Source: Burkholderia sp. S171
Lineage (GTDB): Bacteria; Pseudomonadota; Gammaproteobacteria; Burkholderiales; Burkholderiaceae
Reading direction: 5' to 3'
DNA: 64,000 nt
NCBI RefSeq assembly: GCF_009766085.1
Contig: NZ_LMUF01000027.1
Coordinates: 1-64,000 of the forward strand
Shown: piece by piece, positions 8,945-18,786 of the stretch
How the letters are laid out: each line of letters opens with the position of its first letter
Position numbering within the stretch: the stretch's first letter is position 1
Notes under the pieces: generated by a model
Database searches by the model: none
What the model was told of the DNA's origin: nothing
The model's input: the letters and a program-made list of their open reading frames with translations, nothing else
Position numbers and translations under genes: made by a program

Positions 8945-10998
8945 GGGCGTTCTCCTCCGCCCAACGGGACGTGAATCGACACCACCGTGCCCGTTTCAGG
9001 CGAGCTGTCGATTCGCAGCGATCCCCCAATCAGCCGGGCGCGCTCGCTCATGCCAAGCAGTCCGTATGAATACCCTTTGCGGGCTGCAGCCGGATCGAAC
9101 CCGCAGCCGTCGTCGCTGACGTAGAGATCAAGCGTGGTCTCGGTGTTGGTCAAGGTGACATCTACGCGCGACGCGCCCGCATGGCGTGCAACATTGGTCA
9201 GCGACGCCTGCACGATCCGAAATACTGCAGTGGCATGGGCATCATCAAGAGCCGGTTCCCGGCCATTGATCCAGAGCTGGCAAGAAAGGCCTTTGCGGCG
9301 GCCGAAGTCCTCCACCAACCACTCCAGCGCCGACACAATGCCGAAATTAAGCGCGGCGGGTCTCAGATGACTCGCGACGTTGCGCACCATCCAGATCGTC
9401 TTTTCAACCAGCTCGCGCATGTCGTCGACTTTCTTGGCCGCATCCGAGTCATTGGCAAGACGCATCTTGAGCAATGAAACGTCCATCTTCAGCGCGGTCA
9501 ACAACTGCCCGAGTTCGTCGTGAATTTCCATTGCGATACGTTTTCTTTCTTCCTCGCGAATCGCTTCCATGTAGGCGGACAACTCACGCAGTTGCTCGCG
9601 CGACTCCAGGAGTTCGTGCTCGATGCTCTTGCGCTCGGTAATGTCTTGGATCGTACCGACCAGCTTTAACGGCTGCGTAGCGATCCCACCGCCGACTCCG
9701 ACTCTAATGCCGGTGCCGGGCATGGCCTCGGCCTGGAACTGGACTATCCGCATCACGCCATCGGCGCCCGTTACGCGGCAATCCAGGCCGTATGGCCGCC
9801 GCTCATGCAGCAACGCCCGAACAGCGCCGCGCACCAACGCCCGGTCCTCGCGATGCACCGCCGCAAGAAAAGTGCGGTAGCCTGGCCGCGAAAGATGCGG
9901 CGCCAATCCGAGGATCCGATACATCTCGTCAGACCAATGAATTACGCCAGCCGTTGTGTCCCACTCCCAGTCACCGAGCCGCGCAAGCCGTTGCGCGTTC
10001 GCGAGACTCGCTTCGCTCGCCCGCAATTTCCCCTCGGCCAGCTTGCGCGCCGTCACGTCATTGAGGCCGACGTAAATGGCCGGCGCGTCGTCGAAGCTCG
10101 CCACCCGGGCGGTCAGCATCGCCCAGAACGTGCTGCCGTCCGGCCGCCTGAAATTCACTTCGGTGTTGCGAAAGCCCCCGAGCATGCGAAGCTGCCGCAC
10201 CAGCCTGTCTCGCGTCGCGGGGTCCACATAGAAGTCGACAATGCGAATAACCGTGTCGGTCTGGGAGACGAGGCCGAACAACTTCCGAAACGGCTCGTTC
10301 ATGTAGAGCAGCGACCCGTGCGGCATCGACGTGATGCAAAACGGCAGCGGACTGGTCTCCACAATGTTGCGGAACCGCGCCTCGCTTGACAGCAGCTTCG
10401 TTTCGGCCCGCCTGCGCTCCTCAATCTCCAGCCGCAGGCTTGCATTCGCCTGCGCGAGTTCTGCGGTGCGTTGCGCGACCCGCACCTCGAGTTCGTCGCG
10501 CGCCCGCGCCAGCGCCGCTTCCGCTTGCTGACGCACGCTCACTTCGTTCGACAGTTGCCGGTTCTGTGCGACAAGCTGCTTGTTCATTGCGCGTAGCGCC
10601 AGATGCGTACTGATCCGCGCCATCATTTCGTCGATCCGGACGGGCTTCGTCACGTAGTCCGAACCACCGGCCGCGAAACCTTCGACCAGATCCTCGATGC
10701 CGGTCAGCGACGTCATGAAGATCACCGAGATATCCCGCGTGCGCTCGTCCATCTTGAGCCGGCGGCAAGTTTCAAAGCCATCGATGCCCGGCATCTTGAC
10801 GTCGAGCAGGATCAGATCCGGCTGCGAAAACTGCGCGCGTTCGAGCGCCTCCTCACCATCAAGCGCTACCAGCACGCGAAAGCCCTGGTCGGCGAGGCTG
10901 TCGACCACGAGGCTGAGATTAGCCGGCATGTCATCGACAATCAGGATTGCCGGCGGCTCGCTGGCGCTGCCGCTCAGGTTGGCGCTGATCTCGCTCAT
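8941..10998 (-). CDS. REC-PAS-PAS sensor histidine kinase, NarX/HisKA_3 class
   Basis: 685 residues and no membrane span, so probably cytosolic. In order: receiver (about 16-130, phosphoacceptor near D66 in LILLDVKMPG), long coiled coil (about 140-205), two PAS/PAC domains (about 205-335 and 340-475), HisKA_3 dimerisation domain with EIHDELGQLLTALKMD (His near 497), and HATPase with VSDDGCGFDP. The N-terminal receiver makes it an input-controlled kinase, fitting a phosphoryl supply from the upstream hybrid kinase. It overlaps both neighbours by 4 bp. Confidence 0.9.
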   Translation of the reverse strand: MSEISANLSGSASEPPAILIVDDMPANLSLVVDSLADQGFRVLVALDGEEALERAQFSQPDLILLDVKMPGIDGFETCRRLKMDERTRDISVIFMTSLTGIEDLVEGFAAGGSDYVTKPVRIDEMMARISTHLALRAMNKQLVAQNRQLSNEVSVRQQAEAALARARDELEVRVAQRTAELAQANASLRLEIEERRRAETKLLSSEARFRNIVETSPLPFCITSMPHGSLLYMNEPFRKLFGLVSQTDTVIRIVDFYVDPATRDRLVRQLRMLGGFRNTEVNFRRPDGSTFWAMLTARVASFDDAPAIYVGLNDVTARKLAEGKLRASEASLANAQRLARLGDWEWDTTAGVIHWSDEMYRILGLAPHLSRPGYRTFLAAVHREDRALVRGAVRALLHERRPYGLDCRVTGADGVMRIVQFQAEAMPGTGIRVGVGGGIATQPLKLVGTIQDITERKSIEHELLESREQLRELSAYMEAIREEERKRIAMEIHDELGQLLTALKMDVSLLKMRLANDSDAAKKVDDMRELVEKTIWMVRNVASHLRPAALNFGIVSALEWLVEDFGRRKGLSCQLWINGREPALDDAHATAVFRIVQASLTNVARHAGASRVDVTLTNTETTLDLYVSDDGCGFDPAAARKGYSYGLLGMSERARLIGGSLRIDSSPETGTVVSIHVPLGGGERP

Positions 10999-13151
10999 GG
11001 CGCCGGCCTCGCTTCAAGATGGCGCTCTACGAGCAGAAGGATCGCCTTCGACTGATAGCCTTTCGCCAGTCCACGCAGATGTGTTGTGAATGGTTCGTAC
11101 TGCGGATCGATCAATGATATCCGGTCCGCCCACGCAATGATGTCCCGCATGTTGCCGACCCGCGCAAGGCGATGCAATTCCTCCATTTGCGCCGCCGGCA
11201 CGGCAGCCGGCACATCGGGCAATGACGACTGCGCGGAATGTGCCCCCACGGCATAGGTCCACTCAAGGTTCAGCAACGCGCATATATGGGCCAGCAACCG
11301 GCCGAATTCGACCGGCTTGGGGAGAAATGCATTCACACCGGCCTCAAGGCTTTTTCTCTCGTCGCGGCTGGAAGGGCTGGCGGTCACCACAATGATCGGC
11401 ACGTCCGTCAGCCCCGGTGTCTGGCGCAATTGGCGCGTGGCCTCGAGGCCGTCCATGCCGGGCATCACGATGTCCGTGATAATCAACGCCGGGTGCTCGC
11501 TTTGCGCCTTGGCCAGTCCCTCGCCGCCGCTTGCTGCCTCGATGATGTCGAAACCGAGCCGGCCCAGCAATTCCGTAATGACGGTGCGATTGACCGCCAC
11601 GTCGTCGATGATCAGCACCTTCCTGCGCGGCCCCTCGTAGCCGGTCGCGACGCGTGCGTCCGGTACTTCGCGGGACGACGCTGAGCGCACCGTCGTGGCG
11701 GGGGCCAGTTCGAACCAGAAGGTACTGCCTTGCCCGAGCCCGCTCTCGACGTGGATCTCGCTGCCCATCGCCAGCATGAACTCCCGGCTGATGGCGAGCC
11801 CGAGCCCGGTGCCCTCGGAGCGACGCTCGGGATTGCCGACCTGCTCGAACGGTTCGAAGACTCTCCTCAACTGGTCCGGCGGAATGCCGATGCCGGTGTC
11901 GCGTACCTCGAACCGTACCGCCCCGAAAACGGTCTGCGTGACAAGCAGGCTCACCCTGCCAGAATCGGTGAATTTGACGGCGTTCGCGAGCAGGTTGAGC
12001 AGCACCTGCCGCAACCGCCGCGCGTCGGCGCGCACACCACTCGGCACGTCGGGTGCAATCGCGCAGACACAGTCGAGCTGCTTCTCCTCCGCCTTCACGC
12101 CGATGATTTCGCGAATTACATCCATGAGACCGGCCAAGGCTACATCGACGATCTCAAGCCGCAGCTTGCCCGCCTCTATCCTCGCGAAGTCGAGCGTGTC
12201 GTCGATCAGCGTCAGCAGGTGTTCGCCGCTGCGCTGGATGACGGCCACGCCGGCGTGCTGCCGTTCACTCAGGCCGCCGTCGCGTTGCAGGATCTGCGCG
12301 TAACCCAGGATGCCGTTCAGTGGCGTGCGTAGTTCATGGCTCATGTTTGCCAGGAATTCGCCCTTGGCGCGGTTCGCCGCTTCGGCCGAACGAAGCGCCT
12401 CGCGTTGCTTGGCGGCGTTACGTTCGTCGAGGTAGGCAACGTGCAGGCGTACGCCCATCGCATGGAAAGCCGCAACCACGCGGTCAAGTTCGTCGGGCCG
12501 ACGGGGCTGGCGGCGCTGCAAGCTGAACGGTTGCGGCGACTCGCGAAAGTCGTAGCGGCTCACAAGCCGTGCGATAGCGGCCAGGTGCCGCGTAACGAGC
12601 CGCGAAAAAATATAGATGATGAACAGCGCAACGAGAAACGTGTTGGCTCCCTGGCTCACCAGGATCAGGAGCGCGGTCTGCGCCAGCTCACTGTAGAGAC
12701 CGGAGAGCGTCGCCTCGACATACAAGGTGCCGAGCACGCGTTGCGTGCCGTGGACGCGGTAAGAGATGGGAAATTCGCGCGAGATGACCGCGTCCTTCAT
12801 GCGCTGCCCAGCTCGCACCACCAAAGGCGAACCGACCGAGCCCGTCTCACGGACCTCGGCGGCACGAATGTCGGCAAGACGAAGCATGCCGTCCAGTTCG
12901 AGTTGAAGCTGCTGCCGGTCGAGCCGCCATAACCCCTCGCTGAGGCTGTCGCGATAACTCCGGTCGATATCCGACAGCCGGTTCTGGATGAGCGAGATCC
13001 CGCGCTCATAGTCGCCGTAGAGTTGAAGCGCGGTGAGCAGCAGCGTAACCACGCAGCTGAACAAAAGGACGGTCGCGAGAAGCCGCAGGACCACGCTGTG
13101 GCGAAAGCGGCTCAGCGAACTCCATAGCGCGCTGAACGTGTTGAAAACCAT
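10995..13151 (-). CDS. Membrane hybrid sensor histidine kinase
   Basis: 718 residues. TM1 lies near 18-40, then a periplasmic sensor loop (about 45-160), TM2 near 165-190 and a HAMP-like linker. HisKA has NMSHELRTPLNGILGYAQIL (His near 275), HATPase has GIGIPPDQL and GTGLGLAIS, and a C-terminal receiver (about 510-630) has LIIDDVAVN and phosphoacceptor LIITDIVMPGMDG. About 85 further residues follow without an obvious Hpt. It is first in the operon 13151-8300 and overlaps the next gene by 4 bp, suggesting a relay to the REC-PAS-PAS kinase and then the LuxR-type regulator. Confidence 0.9.
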   Translation of the reverse strand: MVFNTFSALWSSLSRFRHSVVLRLLATVLLFSCVVTLLLTALQLYGDYERGISLIQNRLSDIDRSYRDSLSEGLWRLDRQQLQLELDGMLRLADIRAAEVRETGSVGSPLVVRAGQRMKDAVISREFPISYRVHGTQRVLGTLYVEATLSGLYSELAQTALLILVSQGANTFLVALFIIYIFSRLVTRHLAAIARLVSRYDFRESPQPFSLQRRQPRRPDELDRVVAAFHAMGVRLHVAYLDERNAAKQREALRSAEAANRAKGEFLANMSHELRTPLNGILGYAQILQRDGGLSERQHAGVAVIQRSGEHLLTLIDDTLDFARIEAGKLRLEIVDVALAGLMDVIREIIGVKAEEKQLDCVCAIAPDVPSGVRADARRLRQVLLNLLANAVKFTDSGRVSLLVTQTVFGAVRFEVRDTGIGIPPDQLRRVFEPFEQVGNPERRSEGTGLGLAISREFMLAMGSEIHVESGLGQGSTFWFELAPATTVRSASSREVPDARVATGYEGPRRKVLIIDDVAVNRTVITELLGRLGFDIIEAASGGEGLAKAQSEHPALIITDIVMPGMDGLEATRQLRQTPGLTDVPIIVVTASPSSRDERKSLEAGVNAFLPKPVEFGRLLAHICALLNLEWTYAVGAHSAQSSLPDVPAAVPAAQMEELHRLARVGNMRDIIAWADRISLIDPQYEPFTTHLRGLAKGYQSKAILLLVERHLEARPAP

Positions 13152-13380
13152 ATCCCCCCGCGAGTGCCCGGAACCTCGTTTTCGTTAATCTGCACTCGTT
13201 GCCGAATGACGGTTATCGTGAGTTCATCGGGCGGACGGCACGCTTGGTGCGGCCGTCGGTACTGAAATGGTTAGGGTGGACTGCCGGCCTGTCTCGAACG
13301 TGAAGAAACCGTTGTCCTCCAGCTTTCAAATTCATTCGCGTTCGCCCCAGTTCGCCCCAATGAGAAAGGCTCACGCGACT

Positions 13381-13689
13381 CTAGCCGTTTGCCGCGATGT
13401 TAAACGGGCCGAACGAGTTCCCCAGAATCTCGTCGATACAATCGGCCAGGTCGCACAGCACGCCCGATTCGTCGACATCGAGCGTTTCCGCGTGGAATTT
13501 TCGTAGCTCCCACATGGTGTCCGCAAGACGCCTGATCGAGATGGGACCGCTATTGATCAGTGGCCAGCAATGCATCAGATACGCGAGCGGAATGACATTC
13601 CTGTTCTCGCACCATGAATCGAACAAGCGCAGGCAGATAGTGTGGATATGCTCCACCGCGTTTTCGCGCTCGGAAAGATACGGAATCAT
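13381..13689 (-). CDS. Hypothetical protein, about 102 residues
   Basis: A leftward frame that can start at ATG 13689 (MIPYLSERENAVEHIHT) or at TTG 13725; neither has a strong ribosome site. The sequence is a plausible soluble helical protein (AYLMHCWPLINSGPISIRRLADTMWELRKFH, then an acidic CDLADCIDEILG). Its composition is unlike an antisense shadow: balanced, with no Arg/Pro/Ala excess. The family is unknown. It lies between the kinase operon and the MFS gene without obvious coupling. Confidence 0.45.
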   Translation of the reverse strand: MIPYLSERENAVEHIHTICLRLFDSWCENRNVIPLAYLMHCWPLINSGPISIRRLADTMWELRKFHAETLDVDESGVLCDLADCIDEILGNSFGPFNIAANG

Positions 13690-13964
13690 GGCGGATAACC
13701 GGTAAGACCCATTTTGATGCTTCAAAGTCTAGGCGGCCGAAAGAAATCACACAGTCAGGAAACGCGGAAAAGAGGCAGGGACGTATGCTGATTCCCCTGT
13801 CAGGAAATCCTTACGCCACCCGAAATGTGCTGTGGGGACAGGCAATGACTGGGGATTGCCGGCAAGGCAGTGCCCAGAGTGGGGACGAAAGGAGCCGGCC
13901 TTTGCAGGCTCCTTTCCAAGCGCAAGTTGAACGCCGTTCAAGCCCTTAAGACACGCGGCCCGCC

Positions 13965-15302
13965 CTAAGCGTGCCTCGAGCTTTCTTCAACAAGAGGCCC
14001 AGGCGCGTTTTCCAAAGCGCTGTCATGACGAAGCAGGAGGACCGCTGCCACGCCGACCAGCCCGGCCCCGGACAGGCACAGCAAGCCAGCGGCAAAACTG
14101 CCGGTACTGTCCTTGATCCACCCCATTGCATAGGGTCCGAAGAACCCGGCCAGATTGCCAAGCGAATTCACCGCGGCAATGCCGCCCGCTGCGGCTGCTC
14201 CTGAAAGAAACGAGGCGGGCAACGTCCAGATCACCGGCAGGCAGCCGAATATGCCGAAGCCGGCAATGGACAGCGCGATCATCTTCAGCACAGGATCATC
14301 CAGTGCCGTCGATGCCGCAATGCCACCGGCAGCCACCAGCAGCGGGATGGCCACATGCCACTTGCGCTCGAGCTTACGGTCGGAGCGGCGTCCCCACAAG
14401 ATCATGCTGAACGCGCCTACAACATACGGCAGCGACGTCACAAGGCCCGTCTGGACATTGCCAAGGCCGAATCCTTTGACGATTTGCGGCAGGAAGAAAC
14501 TCAGGCCGTAGTTGGTCGCGTTGGCGCCGAAATAGATGAGCGCGACGGCGAGCACCCGCGGGTTGAACAAGGCTTCGCGCACGCTGAAGGAACGCACGGC
14601 CTCCCGCTGCGCGCGTTCCTGGGCTTGCCGGGCCACGAGCCAGTCACGCTCCTCGGCGGCAAGCCAGGTTGCGTCGGCCGGTTTGTCGGTGAGATAACGC
14701 AGGACCACGAACGACAACAACAGGGCCGGCAACGCTTCAATCAGATAGACCCACTGCCAACCCGCGAGGGTCGCGAGTTTATCGAGGTTGAGCAACGCGC
14801 CGGAGATAGGGGCGCCTATCACGGTGGACAGCGGGATGGCCACCATGAAGTAGCCGACCACGCGAGCCCGGTACGCCGCTGGAAACCACAGCGTCAGCAG
14901 GAAGATGATCCCGGGGAAGAATCCCGCTTCCGCTATCCCGAGCAACACCCGCAAGGTGTAGAACACGTGCGCGGGCGAGAGCCCTGTCAGCCGCGAGATG
15001 TCGGGAATGAACGCCATGGCGCCGGCCAGGATGCCCCAGGTGAACATGATCCTGGCGATCCATCGGCGCGCACCGAACTTCTCCAGCAGCAGGTTGGACG
15101 GAACCTCGAAGAAGAAATAGGCGATGAAGAAAATCCCCGCGCCGAAGCCGAAGGCGCTTGAGGAAAACCCGAGGTCCTTATTCATCTGCAACGCGGCGAA
15201 ACCGACGTTGACGCGGTCCAGGTACGCTATGAAATAACAAAGAATCAGGAACGGGACGAGTCTCTTCGTCACGCGTCCCAAAGTGCGGGTTTCGAGTTCC
15301 AC
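13965..15302 (-). CDS. MFS transporter, anion:cation symporter (ACS) family
   Basis: A 445-residue inner-membrane carrier with about 12 hydrophobic segments. The N-terminus LVPFLILCYFIAYLDRVNVGFAAL followed by FFFEVPSNLLLEKFGARRWIARIM is the typical start of the ACS/tartrate-phthalate-glucarate group, which brings in organic anions with protons. It stands alone on the minus strand, divergent from the binding-like protein gene, with no catabolic genes adjacent, so its substrate is not indicated. Confidence 0.88.
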   Translation of the reverse strand: MELETRTLGRVTKRLVPFLILCYFIAYLDRVNVGFAALQMNKDLGFSSSAFGFGAGIFFIAYFFFEVPSNLLLEKFGARRWIARIMFTWGILAGAMAFIPDISRLTGLSPAHVFYTLRVLLGIAEAGFFPGIIFLLTLWFPAAYRARVVGYFMVAIPLSTVIGAPISGALLNLDKLATLAGWQWVYLIEALPALLLSFVVLRYLTDKPADATWLAAEERDWLVARQAQERAQREAVRSFSVREALFNPRVLAVALIYFGANATNYGLSFFLPQIVKGFGLGNVQTGLVTSLPYVVGAFSMILWGRRSDRKLERKWHVAIPLLVAAGGIAASTALDDPVLKMIALSIAGFGIFGCLPVIWTLPASFLSGAAAAGGIAAVNSLGNLAGFFGPYAMGWIKDSTGSFAAGLLCLSGAGLVGVAAVLLLRHDSALENAPGPLVEESSRHA

Positions 15303-15562
15303 AAGCCTTCCCCCAAGTCAGAGTTTTAAACGTCCATCGGCATCTTGCGCGGCATGTTCATACCTCTTTGCCGTAGAAAGCATAGTGCTCCTAAGGCGAA
15401 GCGGGAATTAGTATGTGCCCGTGGAACACTGATTAAAAATGAGAAGATGCGAGGCCGGCTAGTGGCAGAATTGGCCGAATGAGACGCAGCGTGCCCTGGA
15501 TTCGGAAGAATCGTCTGCTGGCGCGCTTTAACCCGGTTGGAGGTTCCCCCAGGAGAAGGCAC

Positions 15563-16585
15563 ATGCAACGCGATCGGACAGCCGGGATTCGTGCCCCGGC
15601 CTGCGCCGTCCTGATGACGGGCGTGGCGAGCCTCGTGGGGCGCCTTGTGGGGCGCCTTGTGGGCCGCCTTGTGGTCACCCTCGCGGTCATCCTCGCGATC
15701 ATCCCATCGATGACCGGCATTGCCCGCGCCCAAGCCAGTAGTCCTGCGCTTGCCGCGCCGGCCGCGCCCATGCATATCCGCATCCTTCGCGTACGGGAGG
15801 AAGTCATTCGCGAAAGGCGCTGGGATTTTCTGATCGCGGCGCTGGACCATACGACCCCGGCGTACGGGCCCTACGTTATTGATGTCTACTCCGAACCCAT
15901 GTCAACGCAGCGCGAGATCGAGGAGGTCATATCTGGTCACCTGATCAATGTGATTGCGAGCGATCCCGGTCATCCCGACCTCAACGCACAGAGCATTGCG
16001 ATTGCCATTCCTATTGACAAAGGTCTCCTCGGTTATCGGGTCGCGCTGATCCGGCGCGACAACCAGGCGCGCGTCAATGAAGTCAACGACATCCAGGGCC
16101 TTCGTCTCCTGAGTCTCGGCCAGGGTCAGGACTGGGGCGACGTGCCCGTCTACCGGTTCAACCGCATCCCCCTGGTCACGGCAAGCCACTACGATCAACT
16201 GTTCCCGATGCTGGTTCACCGCCGTTTCGACCTGTTTCCGCGCGGTGCGCTTGAGGTCACGCCTGAGCTCATTTCATTTCGAACCCAGTACCCCGAGATG
16301 GCGATAGATACCCATCTGCTGATTCGCTATGCCTATGCGCAATTCTTTTACGTCAACAAGTCTGATCCGCTGATCGCCCAGCGAATCAAGGACGGGCTCG
16401 AGGCAATGCGAAAGGATGGAAGTTTTGACGCGCTCTTCCGGAAGAGTTTTGGGCAAGCCGTTGCCGACCTGCATCTGGAACGGCGTGTCGTGATCGAGTT
16501 GAGCAATCCGTTTCTTCCGTCTTGGGTACCGGTCGAGCGCAAGGAACTCTGGCTCGATCCGGTCACGGCCGGCAGCCCCGATTGA
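15563..16585 (+). CDS. Periplasmic solute-binding-like protein with repeat-bearing signal region
   Basis: ATG 15563 has a strong AGGAGAAGG site, so it is preferred to the frame start at 15479. The 340-residue product has a long signal region ending near ARAQA-SS. The mature part resembles family-3 solute-binding folds: two lobes, with HINVIASDPGHPDLNAQ-like and LSLGQGQDWGDVPVYR segments and a terminal DGLEAMRKDGSFDALFRKSFG helix. No permease is adjacent, so it may be a sensor or orphan binding protein. A 12-bp tandem repeat gives VGRLVGRLVGRLV inside the signal region. Confidence 0.7.
   Translation: MQRDRTAGIRAPACAVLMTGVASLVGRLVGRLVGRLVVTLAVILAIIPSMTGIARAQASSPALAAPAAPMHIRILRVREEVIRERRWDFLIAALDHTTPAYGPYVIDVYSEPMSTQREIEEVISGHLINVIASDPGHPDLNAQSIAIAIPIDKGLLGYRVALIRRDNQARVNEVNDIQGLRLLSLGQGQDWGDVPVYRFNRIPLVTASHYDQLFPMLVHRRFDLFPRGALEVTPELISFRTQYPEMAIDTHLLIRYAYAQFFYVNKSDPLIAQRIKDGLEAMRKDGSFDALFRKSFGQAVADLHLERRVVIELSNPFLPSWVPVERKELWLDPVTAGSPD
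15631..15672 (+). repeat. 12-bp tandem repeat within signal-peptide coding region
   Basis: About three and a half copies of a 12-base unit (consensus CGCCTTGTGGGG) encode repeated Val-Gly-Arg-Leu. As the unit is a multiple of three, copy-number change would lengthen or shorten the hydrophobic leader without a frameshift. Confidence 0.7.
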
Positions 16586-16636
16586 GGCGAAGAGGTGGTG
16601 AGGCGAGGTGGCGAAGCAAAGCAGCGTAAACCCCGA

Positions 16637-17377
16637 TCAGAACCGATACCCGACGGAAACAAACGAGATGATCGGATTGAGTTTGATCTTGGTGCTGCTG
16701 GTCACGGTGCCCAGTTTCGACTGCGTTGTCAGCGTGGCACGCGTTGACAACCACATATAAGAGAGCGAGGCATCGACCGACCAATGCTTGTTGATGTTGT
16801 AGGACAGCCCGGCGTTGATGACCGGCGCAAACGAACTGCTCAACTTGACTGTCGTCGGTCCCTCCAGCGCGACCCCATAGCTTGGGGAATACAGGAAACT
16901 GCCGCTGGACATGGCAGAACTCAACTTCACCCCGCTATACCAGACATACGATCCACCGGCGCCTAAATAAGGCCGCAGGTGGCTCTCCGCGTCATTGAAG
17001 TAATACTTCAGCAGCAGGGTCGGACTCCATTCATAAGCCGTCCCGATCTGCCCAAGCGACGAAAGCGATCCGCTCCCGGACAGATTGAACTTGGGTGGCA
17101 CCCCGAGCACGGCTGTGGCAGCGATGTGATCGGTGATGAAATACGTCGCTGTCAGGCCGAACGTGTCCGCGCCATCTACCGATGCTCCCGTACCGGCTTC
17201 GGTCGTGCTCGTGCCAACGGCACTAACCGTTAGCGGCTTGCTCGAATCCTGCGGGGCGAGATGGAACCAGCCTAGGTTCGCCACAATGTCGCCCGCACTC
17301 TGCGCATGCGCGGCCGTACTGAACAACAACGCGGCCATGACGTTCACCGCGCCCAATACTCGTATCTGCATGCTCAT
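16637..17377 (-). CDS. ompW: OmpW-family outer-membrane protein
   Basis: 246 residues with a Sec signal ending AAHAQ near residue 26. The mature N-terminus GDIVANLGWFHLAPQDSS is the OmpW hallmark. Alternating beta-strand patterns follow, including DTFGLTATYFITDHIAATAVLGVPPKF, LLKYYFNDAESHLRPYLGAG and NKHWSVDASLSYMWL, with a C-terminal aromatic strand ending GYRF for BAM recognition. OmpW forms an eight-stranded narrow barrel for hydrophobic small molecules. It converges on the binding-like gene with a 51-bp gap. Confidence 0.9.
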   Translation of the reverse strand: MSMQIRVLGAVNVMAALLFSTAAHAQSAGDIVANLGWFHLAPQDSSKPLTVSAVGTSTTEAGTGASVDGADTFGLTATYFITDHIAATAVLGVPPKFNLSGSGSLSSLGQIGTAYEWSPTLLLKYYFNDAESHLRPYLGAGGSYVWYSGVKLSSAMSSGSFLYSPSYGVALEGPTTVKLSSSFAPVINAGLSYNINKHWSVDASLSYMWLSTRATLTTQSKLGTVTSSTKIKLNPIISFVSVGYRF

Positions 17378-17887
17378 GTCTCCTCCGTTTTATCCGATCC
17401 TGTTAGTGGATCTGGAGAAGATCTATGCGAACGATCGTACGAATAATTCGCTCTGCGATGGAGCAATACTTCTGGAATCTGGTAAGAATCCGAAACCCGA
17501 TTTGTTGCCATTCGCGCCTGACACGGTGGCCGTAGTGCGAGCAGGAAAGGAACGGGTCCGGCCCAGAGCGTGTACCACATCGAATGAGGATTGACGCAGG
17601 CAATCGAACGGCCCGAGTAATCGGTCAAGCGTTCCAGGTTGCATCGGGCGGCTTCATGCAGCTATCCGATGCACGAGAACGTTTGCCAGACGCGAACCAA
17701 TTACCGGCTCGAACGAGATCATATGTTCGCAACCGGTAACAAGCCCCGTCCTCGGCATGACAGATGTTTATCTTCGTAAGAGTTTTTCAAACCCGTCCTC
17801 TCTTACGCCTACAATACCCCCCGTTCCGTTTCGAATCCGCCTCACCGCCTTCAAACCCGCCACGCGCTTTTACCGGTCAGCAGCAGC
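17378..17887. other. Intergenic region, no gene supported
   Basis: About 510 bases between divergent ompW and the BetR-REC gene. Short frames here have shadow-like composition. It should contain both promoters; no operator or terminator was recognised. Confidence 0.5.
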
Positions 17888-18742
17888 ATGGTCACTGAAA
17901 CCTCATCCTCCGATTCCCTCGCAGTCGCCCAGCGTGTACGCGACCTGATGAATCGCCACGGCATTGGCAAGCGGCAGCAGACGGCCGAGCTTTGTCGCAT
18001 CCTCGACTTGAGTTTCTCGCAAGGACATCGAAAGCTACGGGGCAACAGCCCATGGACGCTTGCGCAGATCCGCCGCGTGGCCGACGCGTTCGGCGAGCCT
18101 GCGTTGCAGCTGTTCGACGCGAAGAACGCCGACGTAGACGACACCGAGGGCACGGCTCAGGATGCCGTCCTTATGCTTGGCGCTATCGAGATTCCCTGTG
18201 TTGCGTGGATTGGCGACGCGCTCGAACCGGGCAGCCGCCCGGATTTCATCGCGCAAAACATGAATGGCCGCTGGCTCGTGACAACGCACGAGGGCGTGCT
18301 GCTGCACGCCGCTCACGATGTCCACAAGATCGAGATTCAGCCGCGCCGCACGGACATGGATAAACCGCTGATCGCGGTCGTGGACGACGATCAGACCTCA
18401 GCCGATAACCTCCACGATTATCTCGAACGTAGCGGTTTCACGGCGGTCGCACTGTACGGTCTCGAAGGGTTCTCACAAGCGCTGCAGACGCAAGTGTTCG
18501 ACGCGGTAGTGATCGACTGGCTGTTCGGGGCGCATACGTCGGCCGATGCTATTCGTGCCGTGCGCAACTCCGACAACCCGGATGCGCCCATCTTCGTATT
18601 GACGGGCGAACTGACGACCGGCAAGGCGAGCGAGTCGGAAATCAGCGACATCATCCAGCGCTACAACGTCACATGCTTCGAGAAACCGGCGCGCATGGCG
18701 ATCCTCGTGGCCGACTTGTCGAAGCGCTTGCAGCGGACCTGA
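17888..18742 (+). CDS. BetR-type HTH regulator with C-terminal receiver
   Basis: 284 residues. The N-terminal domain (about 10-78: VAQRVRDLMNRHGIGKRQQTAEL, then WTLAQIRRVADAFG) resembles the BetR domain found in betaproteobacterial regulators. The C-terminal receiver (158-284) has D166-D168, phosphoacceptor D210 (VVIDWLFG), Thr239 and K266 (CFEKPA). The middle holds a small beta-rich segment. HTH-then-REC order is the reverse of usual response regulators. It converges on the hybrid kinase gene with a gap of only 44 bp, so that kinase is the natural phosphodonor candidate. Confidence 0.8.
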   Translation: MVTETSSSDSLAVAQRVRDLMNRHGIGKRQQTAELCRILDLSFSQGHRKLRGNSPWTLAQIRRVADAFGEPALQLFDAKNADVDDTEGTAQDAVLMLGAIEIPCVAWIGDALEPGSRPDFIAQNMNGRWLVTTHEGVLLHAAHDVHKIEIQPRRTDMDKPLIAVVDDDQTSADNLHDYLERSGFTAVALYGLEGFSQALQTQVFDAVVIDWLFGAHTSADAIRAVRNSDNPDAPIFVLTGELTTGKASESEISDIIQRYNVTCFEKPARMAILVADLSKRLQRT

Positions 18743-18786
18743 CTCTGAGCGTCAAATGAGCGTCCCATCGACGCCTCGCGCACCGC

